Of a DNA stretch of 64,000 nt, positions 1-10,635 are shown piece after piece. The notes beneath the pieces were generated by a model. It searched no databases and was not told where the DNA came from. It worked only from the letters and a program-made list of their open reading frames with translations. This DNA comes from Sediminicoccus sp. KRV36. GTDB lineage: Bacteria; Pseudomonadota; Alphaproteobacteria; Acetobacterales; Acetobacteraceae. A program made the translations under genes and the position numbers. The stretch lies in assembly GCF_023243115.1 (NCBI RefSeq), contig NZ_CP085081.1:1488001-1552000 (forward strand), read 5' to 3'. The stretch's first letter is position 1, and each line of letters opens with the position of its first letter.

Positions 1-487
1 AAGCCTGATCTGCGCCCAGCTGCTCTTCCTGGAGAGCGAGAATCCCAACAAGGAAATCTCGTTCTATATCAATAGCCCAGGCGGTGTGGTCAGCGCTGGC
101 CTTGCCATCTATGACACCATGCAGTTCGTTCGCAGCCCGGTCAGCACGCTGTGCATGGGCATGGCCGCCTCGATGGGCTCGCTGCTGCTGACCGCCGGCG
201 CCAAGGGCAAGCGCTTCGCGCTGCCGAATGCGCGCGTGATGGTCCACCAGCCCTCGGGCGGCGCGCAGGGCCAGGCCACGGATATCGAAATCCAGGCGCG
301 CGAGATCCTGGAATTGCGCAAGCGGCTCAACCAGATCTACGTCACCCACACGGGCCAGCCGGTCGAGGCCATCGAATCCAAGCTCGAGCGCGACAGCTAC
401 ATGTCGGCCGAGGAAGCGCGTGACTGGGGCCTGATTGACCAGGTGGTGGATAAGCGCCCCGCCACGCCGGAAGCGGCAAAGCCCTGA
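1..487 (+). CDS. clpP: ATP-dependent Clp protease proteolytic subunit (5' partial)
   Basis: Serine protease subunit that stacks as heptameric rings and degrades proteins unfolded by ClpX in the cytoplasm. The reading frame is open from base 2, so the N-terminus lies outside the window. The catalytic triad is visible: Ser in AASMGS, His in MVHQP and Asp in [11 protein letters not shown]. The FYINSPGG strand that lines the chamber is also present. The C-terminus is of ordinary family length. The clpX gene follows 159 bases downstream, the usual bacterial order, so the two products are expected to work together. Confidence 0.97.
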   Translation, partial: SLICAQLLFLESENPNKEISFYINSPGGVVSAGLAIYDTMQFVRSPVSTLCMGMAASMGSLLLTAGAKGKRFALPNARVMVHQPSGGAQGQATDIEIQAREILELRKRLNQIYVTHTGQPVEAIESKLERDSYMSAEEARDWGLIDQVVDKRPATPEAAKP

Positions 488-646
488 TCTGTTGAGTGGA
501 ATTCAGGGATAAAGAGCACAGGACGAGCCTTCCGAGGGAGCAGTGCTTCCCTTGGGGGCCCCTGGGAGGCTAGATTCCCGGGTCACGATATTGAAACGCG
601 GCTCGAGAGCGGACAGCCGGGTCCCTTCCAGCCGTGAGGAGTGCGC

Positions 647-1903
<1,257 letters not shown>

Positions 1904-1916
1904 GACCGGAGCTGCC

Positions 1917-1946
1917 TGAAGGGGCGGCTTGTTTGCCGGCCCTTCA
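1917..1946 (+). terminator. Hairpin downstream of clpX
   Basis: TGAAGGG (1917-1923) pairs with CCCTTCA (1940-1946) and CGGC with GCCG inside it, separated by one G-G mismatch and closed by a TTGTTT loop. There is no T tract, so it may be an inefficient terminator or an mRNA-stabilising hairpin between clpX and lon. Confidence 0.6.
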
Positions 1947-2033
1947 TGACCAAATGACAAGATCAACCCGTGGCTTCGGGTGGGCGTGCCGAATTCGGGC
2001 GTCCGCCCAGCCGACTGTCCTAGTGAGGTCCTT

Positions 2034-4430
2034 ATGACGGAAACCATTCGCGGCGAACTCCTTCCCGTCCTGCCGCTGCGGGATATTGTTGTCTTCCCGC
2101 ACATGATCGTGCCGCTCTTTGTCGGCCGCGAGAAATCCGTGCGCGCGCTGGAAGCCGTGATGCGGGACGACAAGCAGATCCTCCTCGTCGCGCAGAAGAA
2201 CGCGCTGCAGGATGATCCTGGCGCCGCCGACCTCTTCGAGACGGGCACCGTCTCCACCGTGCTGCAATTGCTGAAGCTGCCGGATGGCACCGTGAAGGTG
2301 CTGGTCGAGGGCGGGCGCCGTGCGAAGATCGTGGGCTTCAAGGAGACCGAGAACTACTTCGAAGCCTTCACCGAAACCGTCCCCGAGGCGGCCTCGGAGA
2401 AGCGCGAGGTCGAGGCGCTGATGCGCACCGTGATCTCGCAATTCGAGAGCTACATCAAGCTCAACAAGAAGATCGCGCCCGAGGTGCTGGTCTCGATCAA
2501 CCAGATCGAGGATGCGGGCAAGCTTGCGGATACGGTGGCGAGCCATCTTTCCATCAAGATCCCCGAGAAGCAGGAATTGCTGGAAATCGCCTCGGTTTCG
2601 GCCCGGCTGGAGCGTGTCTTCTCGCATATGGAAGGCGAGATGAGCGTCCTGCAGGTGGAAAAGCGCATCCGCAGCCGCGTGAAGCGGCAGATGGAAAAGA
2701 CCCAGCGCGAATACTACCTGAATGAGCAGATGAAGGCGATCCAGAAGGAGCTGGGCGAGGGCGAGGACGGCAAGGATGAGACCGCCGAAATCGAGGCCAA
2801 GATCAAGGCCACCAAGCTCACCAAGGAAGCGCATGACAAGGCGATGGCGGAGCTGAAGAAGCTGCGCACCATGTCGCCCATGTCGGCCGAGGCGACGGTG
2901 GTGCGCAACTACCTCGACTGGATCCTCAGCATCCCCTGGAAGAAGCGCAGCGTGGTCCGCCGCGACATCGTGGCGGCCGAGAAGGTGCTCGACGCCGACC
3001 ATTATGGCCTGGAGAAGGTCAAGGAACGGATCATCGAGTATCTGGCCGTGCAATCGCGCAGCAAGAAGATCCGTGGGCCGATCCTCTGCCTGGTGGGGCC
3101 GCCCGGCGTGGGCAAGACGTCACTCGGCAAGTCCATCGCCAAGGCGACGGGCCGCGCCTTCGTGCGCATGTCGCTGGGCGGCGTGCGGGATGAGGCGGAG
3201 ATTCGCGGCCACCGGCGCACCTATATCGGCTCCATGCCGGGCAAGGTGATCCAGGGCATGAAGAAGGCGAAGACCAGCAATCCGCTCTTCCTGCTGGACG
3301 AGATCGACAAGCTCGGCGCCGATTGGCGCGGCGACCCCTCTAGCGCCCTGCTGGAGGTGCTGGACCCGGAGCAGAACGGCACCTTCGCCGATCACTATCT
3401 GGAGGTGGATTACGACCTGAGCGACGTGATGTTCATCACGACCGCCAATTCGCTGCGCATGCCACAGCCGCTGCTGGACCGCATGGAGATCATCCGCATC
3501 CCCGGCTACACCGAAGATGAGAAGGTGCAGATCGCGAAGCGCCACCTCATGCCCAAGGTGACCGAGGCGAATGGTCTGAAGCCCAGCGAATGGTCGCTGA
3601 CGGATGAGGCGCTGCTGGACCTCGTGCGCTACTACACGCGTGAGGCGGGCGTGCGGAACCTGGAGCGCGAGCTGGGTGGCCTGGCGCGCAAGGCGGTGAA
3701 GGAAATCGTCTCGGCCAAGGCCAAGAAGGTCGCCATCAATCGCAAGAACCTCGAGAAATACGCGGGCATCAAGAAGTTCCGCTATGGCGAGGCCGAGAGC
3801 GAGGACATGGTGGGCGTCGTCACCGGCCTCGCCTGGACCGAGGTGGGGGGCGAGATCCTCTCCATTGAAAGCGTGGTGGTGCCCGGCAAGGGCAACATCA
3901 AGCCGACGGGCCAGCTGGGCGATGTGATGAAGGAATCGGTGAGTGCCGCGCTCTCCTATGTGCGCTCGCGTTCGATCACCTTCGGCATCAAGCCGACCTT
4001 GTTCGAGAAGCGTGACATCCATGTGCATGTGCCCGAAGGGGCCACGCCGAAGGATGGGCCGAGTGCCGGTGTGGCGATGGCGACATCCATCATCTCCGTC
4101 CTCACGGGTATCCCCGTGCGGCGCGAGGTGGCGATGACGGGCGAGATCACGCTGCGTGGCCGCGTGCTGCCCATCGGTGGCCTGAAGGAGAAGCTGCTGG
4201 CGGCCCTGCGTGCGGGGATCACCACGGTCTTCATCCCCAAGGACAATGAGAAGGACCTGGCGGACATCCCGGAGAGCGTGAAGAAGGCGCTGAAGATCAT
4301 TGCGGTCAGTCACGTGGACCAGGTGATCAGCCAAGCCTTGGTGCGCCCGCCGGAGCCCATCACCTGGGTGGAACCAGAGGAGACGCCAGTGCCGCCCGTC
4401 GAATCGGGTACGGCGGTTCGCCCGCACTGA
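2034..4430 (+). CDS. lon: ATP-dependent endopeptidase Lon
   Basis: Cytoplasmic AAA+ serine protease that removes misfolded and short-lived regulatory proteins. The 798-residue product is of normal length. An N-terminal substrate-binding domain (about 1-300) is followed by the ATPase, with Walker A GPPGVGKT near residue 355 and Walker B FLLDEIDK. The C-terminal protease domain has the Ser-Lys dyad, Ser about 677 in DGPSAG and Lys about 720 in GGLKEK. ATG 2034 is chosen over an upstream in-frame start at 1980 because GAGG at 2025-2028 precedes it and relatives begin at this point. A strong terminator follows. Confidence 0.98.
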   Translation: MTETIRGELLPVLPLRDIVVFPHMIVPLFVGREKSVRALEAVMRDDKQILLVAQKNALQDDPGAADLFETGTVSTVLQLLKLPDGTVKVLVEGGRRAKIVGFKETENYFEAFTETVPEAASEKREVEALMRTVISQFESYIKLNKKIAPEVLVSINQIEDAGKLADTVASHLSIKIPEKQELLEIASVSARLERVFSHMEGEMSVLQVEKRIRSRVKRQMEKTQREYYLNEQMKAIQKELGEGEDGKDETAEIEAKIKATKLTKEAHDKAMAELKKLRTMSPMSAEATVVRNYLDWILSIPWKKRSVVRRDIVAAEKVLDADHYGLEKVKERIIEYLAVQSRSKKIRGPILCLVGPPGVGKTSLGKSIAKATGRAFVRMSLGGVRDEAEIRGHRRTYIGSMPGKVIQGMKKAKTSNPLFLLDEIDKLGADWRGDPSSALLEVLDPEQNGTFADHYLEVDYDLSDVMFITTANSLRMPQPLLDRMEIIRIPGYTEDEKVQIAKRHLMPKVTEANGLKPSEWSLTDEALLDLVRYYTREAGVRNLERELGGLARKAVKEIVSAKAKKVAINRKNLEKYAGIKKFRYGEAESEDMVGVVTGLAWTEVGGEILSIESVVVPGKGNIKPTGQLGDVMKESVSAALSYVRSRSITFGIKPTLFEKRDIHVHVPEGATPKDGPSAGVAMATSIISVLTGIPVRREVAMTGEITLRGRVLPIGGLKEKLLAALRAGITTVFIPKDNEKDLADIPESVKKALKIIAVSHVDQVISQALVRPPEPITWVEPEETPVPPVESGTAVRPH

Positions 4431-4454
4431 TCGGGCGTGCTTGCGGGAAGCGGG

Positions 4455-4490
4455 AAGGGCGTCACTTCGGTGGCGCCCTTTTTCATTTTC
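4455..4490 (+). terminator. Rho-independent terminator of lon
   Basis: AAGGGCGTCAC (4455-4465) pairs with GTGGCGCCCTT (4470-4480) around a TTCG tetraloop, with one T-G wobble. The stem runs directly into TTTTTCATTTTC. This is the classic intrinsic terminator form. Confidence 0.92.
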
Positions 4491-4567
4491 ACCACGTCCA
4501 TCAAGGGTTTGCGCAAGCTATCCCCAAAAAAGCGAGGCAATCCGCCACGAATCGCGTACCCTCATCA

Positions 4568-4595
4568 TTGACGCGGCGGAAAACCGCCGTTTAGT
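4568..4595 (+). promoter_or_regulatory. Probable promoter of hup with palindrome in the spacer
   Basis: A -35-like TTGACG (4568-4573) is followed after 16 bases by TTTAGT (4590-4595). The spacer contains the perfect inverted repeat CGGCGGAAAACCGCCG. Position upstream of hup and downstream of the lon terminator supports promoter function. The -10 match is weak, so this is a tentative call. Confidence 0.45.
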
Positions 4596-4662
4596 GTCGT
4601 CGCGGGCCAGCGGGAAGAATCGGTCTTCACGTCAGCAGGCCGTTCAAAAGGGGGGTCTTCCC

Positions 4663-4935
4663 ATGAACAAGCAGGATCTCGTTGCCGTTGTCGCCGAGAC
4701 GGGCGAATTGTCGAAGGCGAAGGCCGGAGATGTGCTCGACTCGGTGTTCGAGGCGATCATGAAGGCGCTGAAGAAGAAGCAGGAAGTCCGCCTCGTCGGC
4801 TTCGGCACCTTCAGCACCAGCAAGCGTAAGGCCGGCAAGGGCCGCAACCCGCGCACGGGCGAGGAAATCAAGATCCCCGCTTCGACGACCGTCCGGTTCA
4901 AGGCCGGCAAGAACCTCAAGGAAGCCGTGAACTAA
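4663..4935 (+). CDS. hup: DNA-binding protein HU
   Basis: Small basic histone-like protein that binds and bends DNA as a dimer and compacts the nucleoid. The 90-residue product is of standard HU length, starts MNKQDL, and has the GFGTF turn followed by the DNA-binding arm with GRNPRTGEEI. A longer in-frame ORF extends upstream to 4441 but crosses the lon terminator. ATG 4663 has a G-rich ribosome site (AAAAGGGGGG) and gives the family N-terminus. The lon-hup order is common in proteobacteria. A terminator follows, so the gene is probably monocistronic. Confidence 0.97.
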   Translation: MNKQDLVAVVAETGELSKAKAGDVLDSVFEAIMKALKKKQEVRLVGFGTFSTSKRKAGKGRNPRTGEEIKIPASTTVRFKAGKNLKEAVN

Positions 4936-4957
4936 GCTGGCATCAGAGGTTGCGTGG

Positions 4958-4990
4958 AGGGCCAGCCCTGGCAAGGGGCTGGCCCTTCTT
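4958..4990 (+). terminator. Rho-independent terminator of hup
   Basis: AGGGCCAGCCC (4958-4968) pairs with GGGCTGGCCCT (4976-4986), an 11-bp stem with a seven-base loop, followed by a short T-rich stretch (TTCTT). Confidence 0.85.
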
Positions 4991-5026
4991 GCGTGCGTGG
5001 TGCCCATTCCAGGATGCACCTCCTGG

Positions 5027-5101
5027 GGGCGCTTAGCTCAGAGGTAGAGCGCCTGCTTTACACGCAGGATGTCGGCGGTTCGACCCCGTCAGCGCCCACC
5101 A
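5027..5101 (+). tRNA. tRNA-Val (TAC)
   Basis: A complete cloverleaf can be drawn: acceptor GGGCGCT/AGCGCCC, D arm GCTC-GAGC, anticodon stem CCTGC/GCAGG with loop TTTACAC (anticodon TAC), and T arm with GTTCGAC. Discriminator A and an encoded CCA (5099-5101) complete the 75-nt gene. Confidence 0.97.
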
Positions 5102-5122
5102 TTCTTTTCCTCCGGCGGTTGG

Positions 5123-5151
5123 TTGACAGCCAGGGGAGCGGGGCCTAAACG
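5123..5151 (+). promoter_or_regulatory. Probable promoter of tRNA-Asp
   Basis: TTGACA (5123-5128) matches the -35 consensus exactly and is followed after a 17-base spacer by TAAACG (5146-5151). It lies 15 bases upstream of the tRNA-Asp gene. GGGGC-CTAAAC-GCCCC overlaps the -10 and could also act as a weak end signal for tRNA-Val. Confidence 0.6.
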
Positions 5152-5165
5152 CCCCTTCGTCTTAC

Positions 5166-5242
5166 GCGGGTGTAGCTCAGTCGGTTAGAGCGCCGGCCTG
5201 TCACGCCGGAGGTCGCGGGTTCGAGCCCCGTCACTCGCGCCA
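5166..5242 (+). tRNA. tRNA-Asp (GTC)
   Basis: A complete 77-nt cloverleaf: acceptor GCGGGTG/CACTCGC with one G-T wobble, D arm GCTC-GAGC, anticodon stem CCGGC/GCCGG with loop CTGTCAC (anticodon GTC), T loop TTCGAGC, discriminator G and encoded CCA (5240-5242). A short CCTGG-TCTCG-CCAGG hairpin with a pyrimidine-rich tail at 5251-5275 may end the transcript. Confidence 0.97.
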
Positions 5243-5474
5243 GACGTTTTCCTGGTCTCGCCAGGTTCCTCTTCCCATTTCATTCCTGCATCGAAGCGCT
5301 TGGGAAAGCCCTGCGCTGACGTGGGTTTAACCGCGCGCCCCTATGGCGGTCCGCCCCTGGGTTGCTGTATGGTGCGCTGCGTCAGAGAGGCATTCCCGCC
5401 CCGCTGGCCCAACGCCCATCGGTCGCGGCAGCGCGGCAAGGAGTGGGCGCGGAACGAGATTCGCCGAGGCAAAG

Positions 5475-5843
5475 ATGACGCAGCCGCTGCTCGCCCAGTA
5501 TTTCCCCATCCTCGTTTTCCTGGGGATCGCCGGTGGCATCGCCGTGGCGATGGTGGGTGGCAGTCTTCTGCTGGCGCGGCAAAAGCCCAATGCGGAAAAG
5601 CTCTCGGCCTATGAGTGCGGCTTCGCGCCCTTCGATGATACGCGCCGGCGCTTTGATGTGCGCTTCTACCTGGTCGCCATCCTCTTCATCATCTTCGACC
5701 TGGAGGTGGCGTTCCTGTTTCCCTGGGCTGTGACGCTGGGTGAGATCGGCTGGGTCGGCTTCTTCTCGATGATGGGCTTTCTCGGCGTGCTGACGGTGGG
5801 CTTCATCTATGAGTGGCGCAAAGGCGCCCTGGATTGGGAATAG
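5475..5843 (+). CDS. nuoA: NADH-quinone oxidoreductase subunit A
   Basis: Small membrane subunit of proton-pumping respiratory complex I. The 122-residue product has three hydrophobic helices and the family motif SAYECGF followed by [18 protein letters not shown], where the conserved acidic loop joins the quinone site. The open frame extends upstream to 5343 but that part is Arg-rich and unlike the family. ATG 5475, preceded by CGAGGC, gives MTQPLL and the expected first helix. It is the first gene of a 14-subunit nuo operon; nuoB starts six bases after its stop. Confidence 0.97.
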   Translation: MTQPLLAQYFPILVFLGIAGGIAVAMVGGSLLLARQKPNAEKLSAYECGFAPFDDTRRRFDVRFYLVAILFIIFDLEVAFLFPWAVTLGEIGWVGFFSMMGFLGVLTVGFIYEWRKGALDWE

Positions 5844-5848
5844 CCACC

Positions 5849-6382
5849 ATGAACGAGATCGCCTGGAACCCAGAGGGCGCCCCGCAGGACGCCGTGATCC
5901 GCGCCGTCACCGGCGAGATCGAGGAGAAGGGCTTCGTCGTCGCCAATCTCGACAAGGTTGTGAACTGGGCGCGCACAGGCTCGCTCTGGCCGATGACCTT
6001 TGGCCTGGCCTGCTGCGCCGTGCCGATGATCCACGCCTATATGGCGCGCTATGACCTGGACCGTTTCGGCATCATCCCGCGCGGTTCGCCGCGCCAGTCG
6101 GATGTGATGATCGTCGCCGGCACGCTGACCAACAAGATGGCCCCCGCCCTGCGCAAGGTCTACGACCAGATGAGCGAGCCGCGCTGGGTCATCTCCATGG
6201 GCTCCTGCGCCAATGGCGGCGGCTATTACCACTACAGCTACAGCGTGGTCCGCGGATGCGACCGCATCGTACCGGTTGATATCTACGTCCCCGGCTGCCC
6301 GCCCACGGCCGAGGCGCTGGTGTATGGGATCCTGCAATTGCAGAAGAAGATTCGCCGTACGGGGACCATCCTCCGTGGTTGA
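5849..6382 (+). CDS. nuoB: NADH-quinone oxidoreductase subunit B
   Basis: Peripheral-arm subunit carrying the N2 [4Fe-4S] cluster that passes electrons to quinone. The 177-residue product has the tandem Cys pair in GLACCAVPM, a further Cys in SMGSCANGG and one in VPGCPPT, the full ligand set. ATG 5849 is chosen over an upstream in-frame start because it follows nuoA closely and gives the family N-terminus. Its stop overlaps the nuoC start by eight bases, which suggests translational coupling. Confidence 0.98.
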   Translation: MNEIAWNPEGAPQDAVIRAVTGEIEEKGFVVANLDKVVNWARTGSLWPMTFGLACCAVPMIHAYMARYDLDRFGIIPRGSPRQSDVMIVAGTLTNKMAPALRKVYDQMSEPRWVISMGSCANGGGYYHYSYSVVRGCDRIVPVDIYVPGCPPTAEALVYGILQLQKKIRRTGTILRG

Positions 6383-7013
6383 TGCGCTCGAAACCGAACT
6401 GCGCAGCCTGGTTGCGGATCGCCTGCCGGTTGAATTCACGCGGGAGCGTGCCGGCGCCGAGCTTGTGCTGCATGTGGCGCGCGATGCCCTGCTGCCGCTG
6501 ATGGCGCTGCTGCGGGACACGCCTTCGCTCGATTTCGCACAGCTGATGGATGTCTGTGGCGTGGATTGGCCTGAGCGGCCGGAGCGCTTTGACGTCGTGT
6601 ATAATCTGCTCTCGCTCACGCGGAATGAGCGGGTGCGTGTGATCACGATGACGGACGCCGTAGCCCCGGTGCCGAGTGTCGCCGCCATCTGGCCCACCGC
6701 CACTTGGTTCGAGCGGGAAACCTGGGACATGTATGGCGTCGTCTTCGCGGGTCTCGCGGATTTGCGCCGGCTGCTGACGGATTACGGCTTCGAAGGCCAC
6801 CCGCTGCGCAAGGACTTCCCGCTGACCGGCTTCGTGGAAATGCGCTACGACGCCGAAGCTGGCCGCGTGGTGCAGGAGCCCGTTCAACTCGTGCAGGATT
6901 TCCGCAATTTCGACTTCATGAGCCCTTGGGAAGCCATGACGACGCTGCCGGGCGACGAGAAGATCCACCTGAACCGCATCAGCGTGGAAGAGAAGGGGGG
7001 CGATAAGCCGTGA
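6375..7013 (+). CDS. nuoC: NADH-quinone oxidoreductase subunit C
   Basis: 30-kDa subunit of the hydrophilic arm of complex I. The 212-residue product contains the family signature around [12 protein letters not shown] and the [12 protein letters not shown] segment. The frame is open upstream, but GTG 6375 is the best start because it overlaps the nuoB stop in the way other genes of this operon do and yields VVDALE at the N-terminus. NuoC and NuoD are separate genes here, not fused as in Escherichia coli. Confidence 0.96.
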   Translation: MVDALETELRSLVADRLPVEFTRERAGAELVLHVARDALLPLMALLRDTPSLDFAQLMDVCGVDWPERPERFDVVYNLLSLTRNERVRVITMTDAVAPVPSVAAIWPTATWFERETWDMYGVVFAGLADLRRLLTDYGFEGHPLRKDFPLTGFVEMRYDAEAGRVVQEPVQLVQDFRNFDFMSPWEAMTTLPGDEKIHLNRISVEEKGGDKP

Positions 7014-8242
7014 GCGACCTCAGCCCCATTGGCGAAGTGCCGCAAAGCGAGACGGCGCGCCGCATCGTCGAGATGGACAGCCACACCATCAATTTCGGCC
7101 CGCAGCACCCGGCAGCGCACGGCGTGCTGCGCCTCATCCTGGAGATGAAGGGCGAGGTGGTGGAGCGTGCCGATCCGCATATCGGCCTGCTGCATCGCGG
7201 CACCGAGAAGCTGATCGAGTACAAGACCTATATCCAGGCGCTGCCCTATTTCGACCGGCTGGATTACGTCAGTCCGATGTGCATGGAGCACAGCTTCGCC
7301 ATCGCCACCGAGCGGCTGCTGGGCATCGAGAAGGATGTGCCGGAGCGCGCGCAATATATCCGCGTGATGTTCGCCGAGATCACGCGCATCCTGAACCATC
7401 TGCTGAACGTGACGACCTATGCGCTGGATTGCGGCGCCATTACGCCGGCCCTCTGGGGCTTCGAGCAGCGCGAGCATCTGCTTGAGATGTACGAGATGAC
7501 CTCGGGCAGTCATTACCACGCCAATTATTTCCGGCCCGGCGGCGTGGCGAAGGACATTCCTGCGGCGCTGGTGCCCAAGCTGGAAACCTGGATGAAGCAA
7601 TTCCCGGGCTTCCTGGATGAGCTGGAAGGGCTGCTGACCAACAACCGCATCTTCAAGCAGCGCACCGTGGATATCGGCGTGATGACGGCCGAACAGGCGA
7701 TGGAGTGGGGTTTCTCGGGGCCATGCCTGCGCGCCTCGGGTGTCGCGTGGGATTTACGCAAGTCGCAGCCATACGACGTCTATGACCGGATGGAGTTCGA
7801 CGTGCCGGTCGGCCGCAATGGCGATTGCTATGACCGCTATCTGCTCCGCATGCAGGAGATGCGGCAATCGCTGCGCATCATTCGCCAATGCCTGGACCAG
7901 ATGAAGCCTGGCCCCATCAAGGTGCTGGACAACAAGATCGTCCCGCCCACGCGCGGGCAGATGAAGCGCTCGATGGAGGCGCTGATCCATCACTTCAAGC
8001 TCTACACCGAGGGCTATCACGTGCCCGCCGGCAGCACCTACACCGTCACCGAGGCGCCAAAGGGCGAGTTCGGCGTCTATCTGGTGGCCGATGGCACGAA
8101 CAAGCCCTACCGCTGCAAGATCCGGGCACCCGGCTATGCGCATCTCCAGGCGATGGAGGTGCTCTCCAAGGGCCATATGCTGGCTGATGCGGTGGCGATC
8201 ATCGGCAGTCTCGACATCGTCTTCGGCGAGATTGATCGGTGA
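7010..8242 (+). CDS. nuoD: NADH-quinone oxidoreductase subunit D
   Basis: 49-kDa subunit that forms the quinone pocket with NuoB. The 410-residue product has the conserved [15 protein letters not shown] stretch near the N-terminus, whose His residues line the quinone site, and the LHRGTEKL and DCGA motifs. It starts at GTG 7010, which overlaps the nuoC stop as GTGA. Its own stop overlaps the start of a small membrane-protein gene in the same GTGA pattern. Confidence 0.98.
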   Translation: MSDLSPIGEVPQSETARRIVEMDSHTINFGPQHPAAHGVLRLILEMKGEVVERADPHIGLLHRGTEKLIEYKTYIQALPYFDRLDYVSPMCMEHSFAIATERLLGIEKDVPERAQYIRVMFAEITRILNHLLNVTTYALDCGAITPALWGFEQREHLLEMYEMTSGSHYHANYFRPGGVAKDIPAALVPKLETWMKQFPGFLDELEGLLTNNRIFKQRTVDIGVMTAEQAMEWGFSGPCLRASGVAWDLRKSQPYDVYDRMEFDVPVGRNGDCYDRYLLRMQEMRQSLRIIRQCLDQMKPGPIKVLDNKIVPPTRGQMKRSMEALIHHFKLYTEGYHVPAGSTYTVTEAPKGEFGVYLVADGTNKPYRCKIRAPGYAHLQAMEVLSKGHMLADAVAIIGSLDIVFGEIDR

Positions 8243-8394
8243 ACGGGGATGTCATCCTCAGCTTTGCCAGCCTTTATGTTCCGGCCTTGCTGGTCGGCCT
8301 TCTCCTGCGTCTCGTCCGCCCGGCCTGGGGTTGGACGCCACTCTGGATCGCCGTGATCGTGACCGTGGCCCTTTCCTTCCTGCGGATAATCTAG
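8239..8394 (+). CDS. Small two-helix membrane protein inside the nuo operon
   Basis: A 51-residue ORF I found by translating the gap between nuoD and nuoE. It starts at GTG 8239, overlapping the nuoD stop as GTGA, and ends at TAG 8392-8394, four bases before the nuoE start. The peptide begins MNGDVILSF and has two hydrophobic segments, about residues 5-23 and 33-50, joined by a short basic loop with R-L-V-R-P. Tight packing and membrane topology suggest a real, translationally coupled gene. I recognise no family. It could be an assembly factor or accessory subunit of complex I (inference), or an untranslated spacer. Confidence 0.65.
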   Translation: MNGDVILSFASLYVPALLVGLLLRLVRPAWGWTPLWIAVIVTVALSFLRII

Positions 8395-8398
8395 CCTC

Positions 8399-9001
8399 AT
8401 GACCGAGCCCACGCATTTCGCCTTCGACGCATCGAGCCTCGCGCAGATCGAGACCGTGATTGCGCGCTATCCGGCTGGCCGGCAGGCCAGTGCGGTGATG
8501 CCGCTGCTTTACATCGCGCAGAAACAGATGGGGCGGGAGACCGGCTCGGCCTGGGTGCCGCGCGTGGCGATGGATGTGATCGCCGAACGGCTCGGCATGG
8601 CGCCGATGCGCGTCTATGAAGTCGCGACCTTCTACTTCATGTACAACACCAAGCCGATTGGCCGCTTCCATCTGCAGGTCTGCGGCACGACGCCCTGCTG
8701 GCTGCGCGGCTCGGATGATGTGCTGCGCGCCTGCAAGGATGCGGGGCACCTCAAGGGCTATGGCGATACCAGCGCCGACGGCAATTTCACGCTGACGGAA
8801 GTCGAGTGCCTGGGCGGCTGCGTGAACGCGCCGATCCTGCAGGTGGATGACGACTATTATGAGGACATGGACTACGACAGCACGGTGAAGCTGCTGGAAG
8901 CGCTGAAGCGTGGCGAGCGGCCGAAGCCGGGCTCTGTCATCGGGCGGCAGACCTCCGCGCCGGTCGGTGGGCCGCAAGTGCTGAACGGGGCGGAGGACTG
9001 A
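8399..9001 (+). CDS. nuoE: NADH-quinone oxidoreductase subunit E
   Basis: 24-kDa subunit of the NADH dehydrogenase module; it holds the N1a [2Fe-2S] cluster. The 200-residue product has the thioredoxin-like ferredoxin fold with Cys ligands in QVCGTTPC and ECLGGC, the C-x4-C and C-x3-C pattern of the family. ATG 8399 follows the small membrane ORF after four bases. The last 30 residues, rich in Pro and Gly, form a tail often variable between species. Confidence 0.97.
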   Translation: MTEPTHFAFDASSLAQIETVIARYPAGRQASAVMPLLYIAQKQMGRETGSAWVPRVAMDVIAERLGMAPMRVYEVATFYFMYNTKPIGRFHLQVCGTTPCWLRGSDDVLRACKDAGHLKGYGDTSADGNFTLTEVECLGGCVNAPILQVDDDYYEDMDYDSTVKLLEALKRGERPKPGSVIGRQTSAPVGGPQVLNGAED

Positions 9002-9004
9002 GAC

Positions 9005-10303
9005 ATGGCGCTCTCCGACAAGGACCGCATCTTCACCAATCTCTACGGCGCGCAGCCCTGGAACCTGGCCGCCGCGCGCATGCGGGGCGATTGGGACGGC
9101 ACGAAGGAATTGCTTTCCAAGGGGCGCGACGCGCTGGTCGAGGAGGTCAAGAATTCCGGCCTGCGCGGCCGCGGCGGCGCCGGCTTCCCGACCGGCATGA
9201 AGTGGTCCTTCATGCCCAAGGCGCCGATCGAGGGCCGGCCCTCGTACCTGGTCGTGAATGGTGATGAGAGCGAGCCCGGCACCTGCAAGGATCGCGACAT
9301 CATTCGCCATGATCCGCACAAGCTGGTGGAAGGCTGCCTGATCGCCGGTTTCGCGATGGGGGCGGTGGCCGGCTACATCTATGTGCGCGGCGAATACTAC
9401 AACGAGATCCAGATCCTCCAGGCCGCGATTGACGAGGCTTACGAGGCTGGCTTGCTGGGCAAGAATGCCTGCGGCTCGGGCTATGATTTCGAGCTTTATG
9501 TGCATCGCGGCGCTGGCGCCTATATCTGCGGCGAAGAGACGGCGCTGATCGAGAGCCTCGAAGGCAAGAAGGGCATGCCGCGGCTGAAGCCACCCTTCCC
9601 GGCGGCGGTAGGGCTCTATGGCTGCCCGACCACGGTGAACAATGTCGAGACCATCGCCGTGGTGCCGACCATCCTGCGGCGTGGCGCCTCCTGGTTCTCC
9701 AGCTTTGGCCGGCCGAAGAATTCGGGCACGAAGATTTTCTGCCTGCAAGGCCATGTGAACAAGCCGTGCAATGTGGAAGCCGAGATGAGCATCCCGCTGC
9801 GCGAGCTGATCGACCGCTATGCGGGCGGCGTGCGCGGCGGCTGGGATAATCTGTTGGCGGTGATCCCGGGTGGGTCCTCCACGCCGATGATCCCCAAGGC
9901 AGTATGCGACGATGTGCTGATGGATTTCGACGCGCTGCGCGAGCATCGCACGGGCCTGGGCACCGCGGGCGTGATCGTGATGGACAAGTCCACCGACCTG
10001 ATCAAGGCGATCCAGCGTCTCTCGGCCTTCTACAAGCATGAGAGCTGCGGCCAATGCACGCCGTGCCGCGAGGGCATGGGCTGGGTGAACCGCGTCATGC
10101 TCCGCATGGTCGAAGGCCGCGCCGAGATCGAGGAAATTGACGTGCTGGAGCAGGTGACGCGTCAGATCGAAGGCCACACCATCTGCGCCCTGGCCGATGG
10201 CGGCGTATGGCCGGTACAGGGGCTGATCCGGCATTTCCGGCCGATGATGGAGGAGCGGATCGCGGCCTATAAGGCGCGGAACCTCCCGATGGCGGCGGAG
10301 TGA
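9005..10303 (+). CDS. nuoF: NADH-quinone oxidoreductase subunit F
   Basis: 51-kDa subunit that binds NADH and FMN and holds the N3 [4Fe-4S] cluster. The 432-residue product has the glycine-rich NADH site [10 protein letters not shown], the FMN-site region with [13 protein letters not shown], and the C-terminal cluster motif [11 protein letters not shown] with a fourth Cys in HTICALADG. Start ATG 9005 lies just after the nuoE stop. The stop overlaps a possible GTG start of the next gene, a pentapeptide-repeat protein. Confidence 0.98.
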   Translation: MALSDKDRIFTNLYGAQPWNLAAARMRGDWDGTKELLSKGRDALVEEVKNSGLRGRGGAGFPTGMKWSFMPKAPIEGRPSYLVVNGDESEPGTCKDRDIIRHDPHKLVEGCLIAGFAMGAVAGYIYVRGEYYNEIQILQAAIDEAYEAGLLGKNACGSGYDFELYVHRGAGAYICGEETALIESLEGKKGMPRLKPPFPAAVGLYGCPTTVNNVETIAVVPTILRRGASWFSSFGRPKNSGTKIFCLQGHVNKPCNVEAEMSIPLRELIDRYAGGVRGGWDNLLAVIPGGSSTPMIPKAVCDDVLMDFDALREHRTGLGTAGVIVMDKSTDLIKAIQRLSAFYKHESCGQCTPCREGMGWVNRVMLRMVEGRAEIEEIDVLEQVTRQIEGHTICALADGGVWPVQGLIRHFRPMMEERIAAYKARNLPMAAE

Positions 10304-10308
10304 CGGGC

Positions 10309-10635
10309 ATGACGAGTGCCCCTCTCAATGTGCGTTCTGCCATCCACGATGCGTCACGCTTCGAGGATGTGCACATGGTCGGCACGCGCTTTGAGCATTT
10401 CAACCTGAGCCGCGCGCAATTCGAGGATGGGACCATGCCTGGAACCACCTTCATCAACGCCAATCTGTCCGGTGCCGGCTTCGACAATGTGAACCTTGCG
10501 GGAACCACGATCCACAACGCCAATCTGTTTGGCGTCCATATCACCGAGAGCAATACGGCGGGCATGCGCATCAACGATATCCTGGTCAGTGAGTTGCTGG
10601 CCGCCTGGCACGCCGCCAATCGGGAACAGAACTGA
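10309..10635 (+). CDS. Pentapeptide-repeat protein between nuoF and nuoG
   Basis: A 108-residue protein with about a dozen tandem A(D/N)LXX-like repeats, for example ARFEDV, TRFEHF, NLSRAQF, TTFINANLSGAGF and NLAGTTIHNANLFG, which should fold as a right-handed quadrilateral beta helix. ATG 10309 is chosen because GGAG lies nine bases upstream; GTG 10300 is an alternative that overlaps the nuoF stop. The stop TGA overlaps the nuoG start ATG by one base, so it is translated within the nuo operon. Pentapeptide proteins serve as binding scaffolds; a role in complex I assembly is only inferred from position. Confidence 0.88.
   Translation: MTSAPLNVRSAIHDASRFEDVHMVGTRFEHFNLSRAQFEDGTMPGTTFINANLSGAGFDNVNLAGTTIHNANLFGVHITESNTAGMRINDILVSELLAAWHAANREQN

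Noticed and set aside
1926..1960. Possible heat-shock (RpoH) promoter before lon containing CTTG
   Set aside because: CTTG is present, but no acceptable -10 element lies at the right distance, and the bases are better explained by the clpX hairpin.
5300..5345. Possible nuo promoter (TTGGGA or CTGACG with CTATGG)
   Set aside because: Spacers of 19-20 bases or more and poor matches; I could not choose a credible promoter for nuoA.
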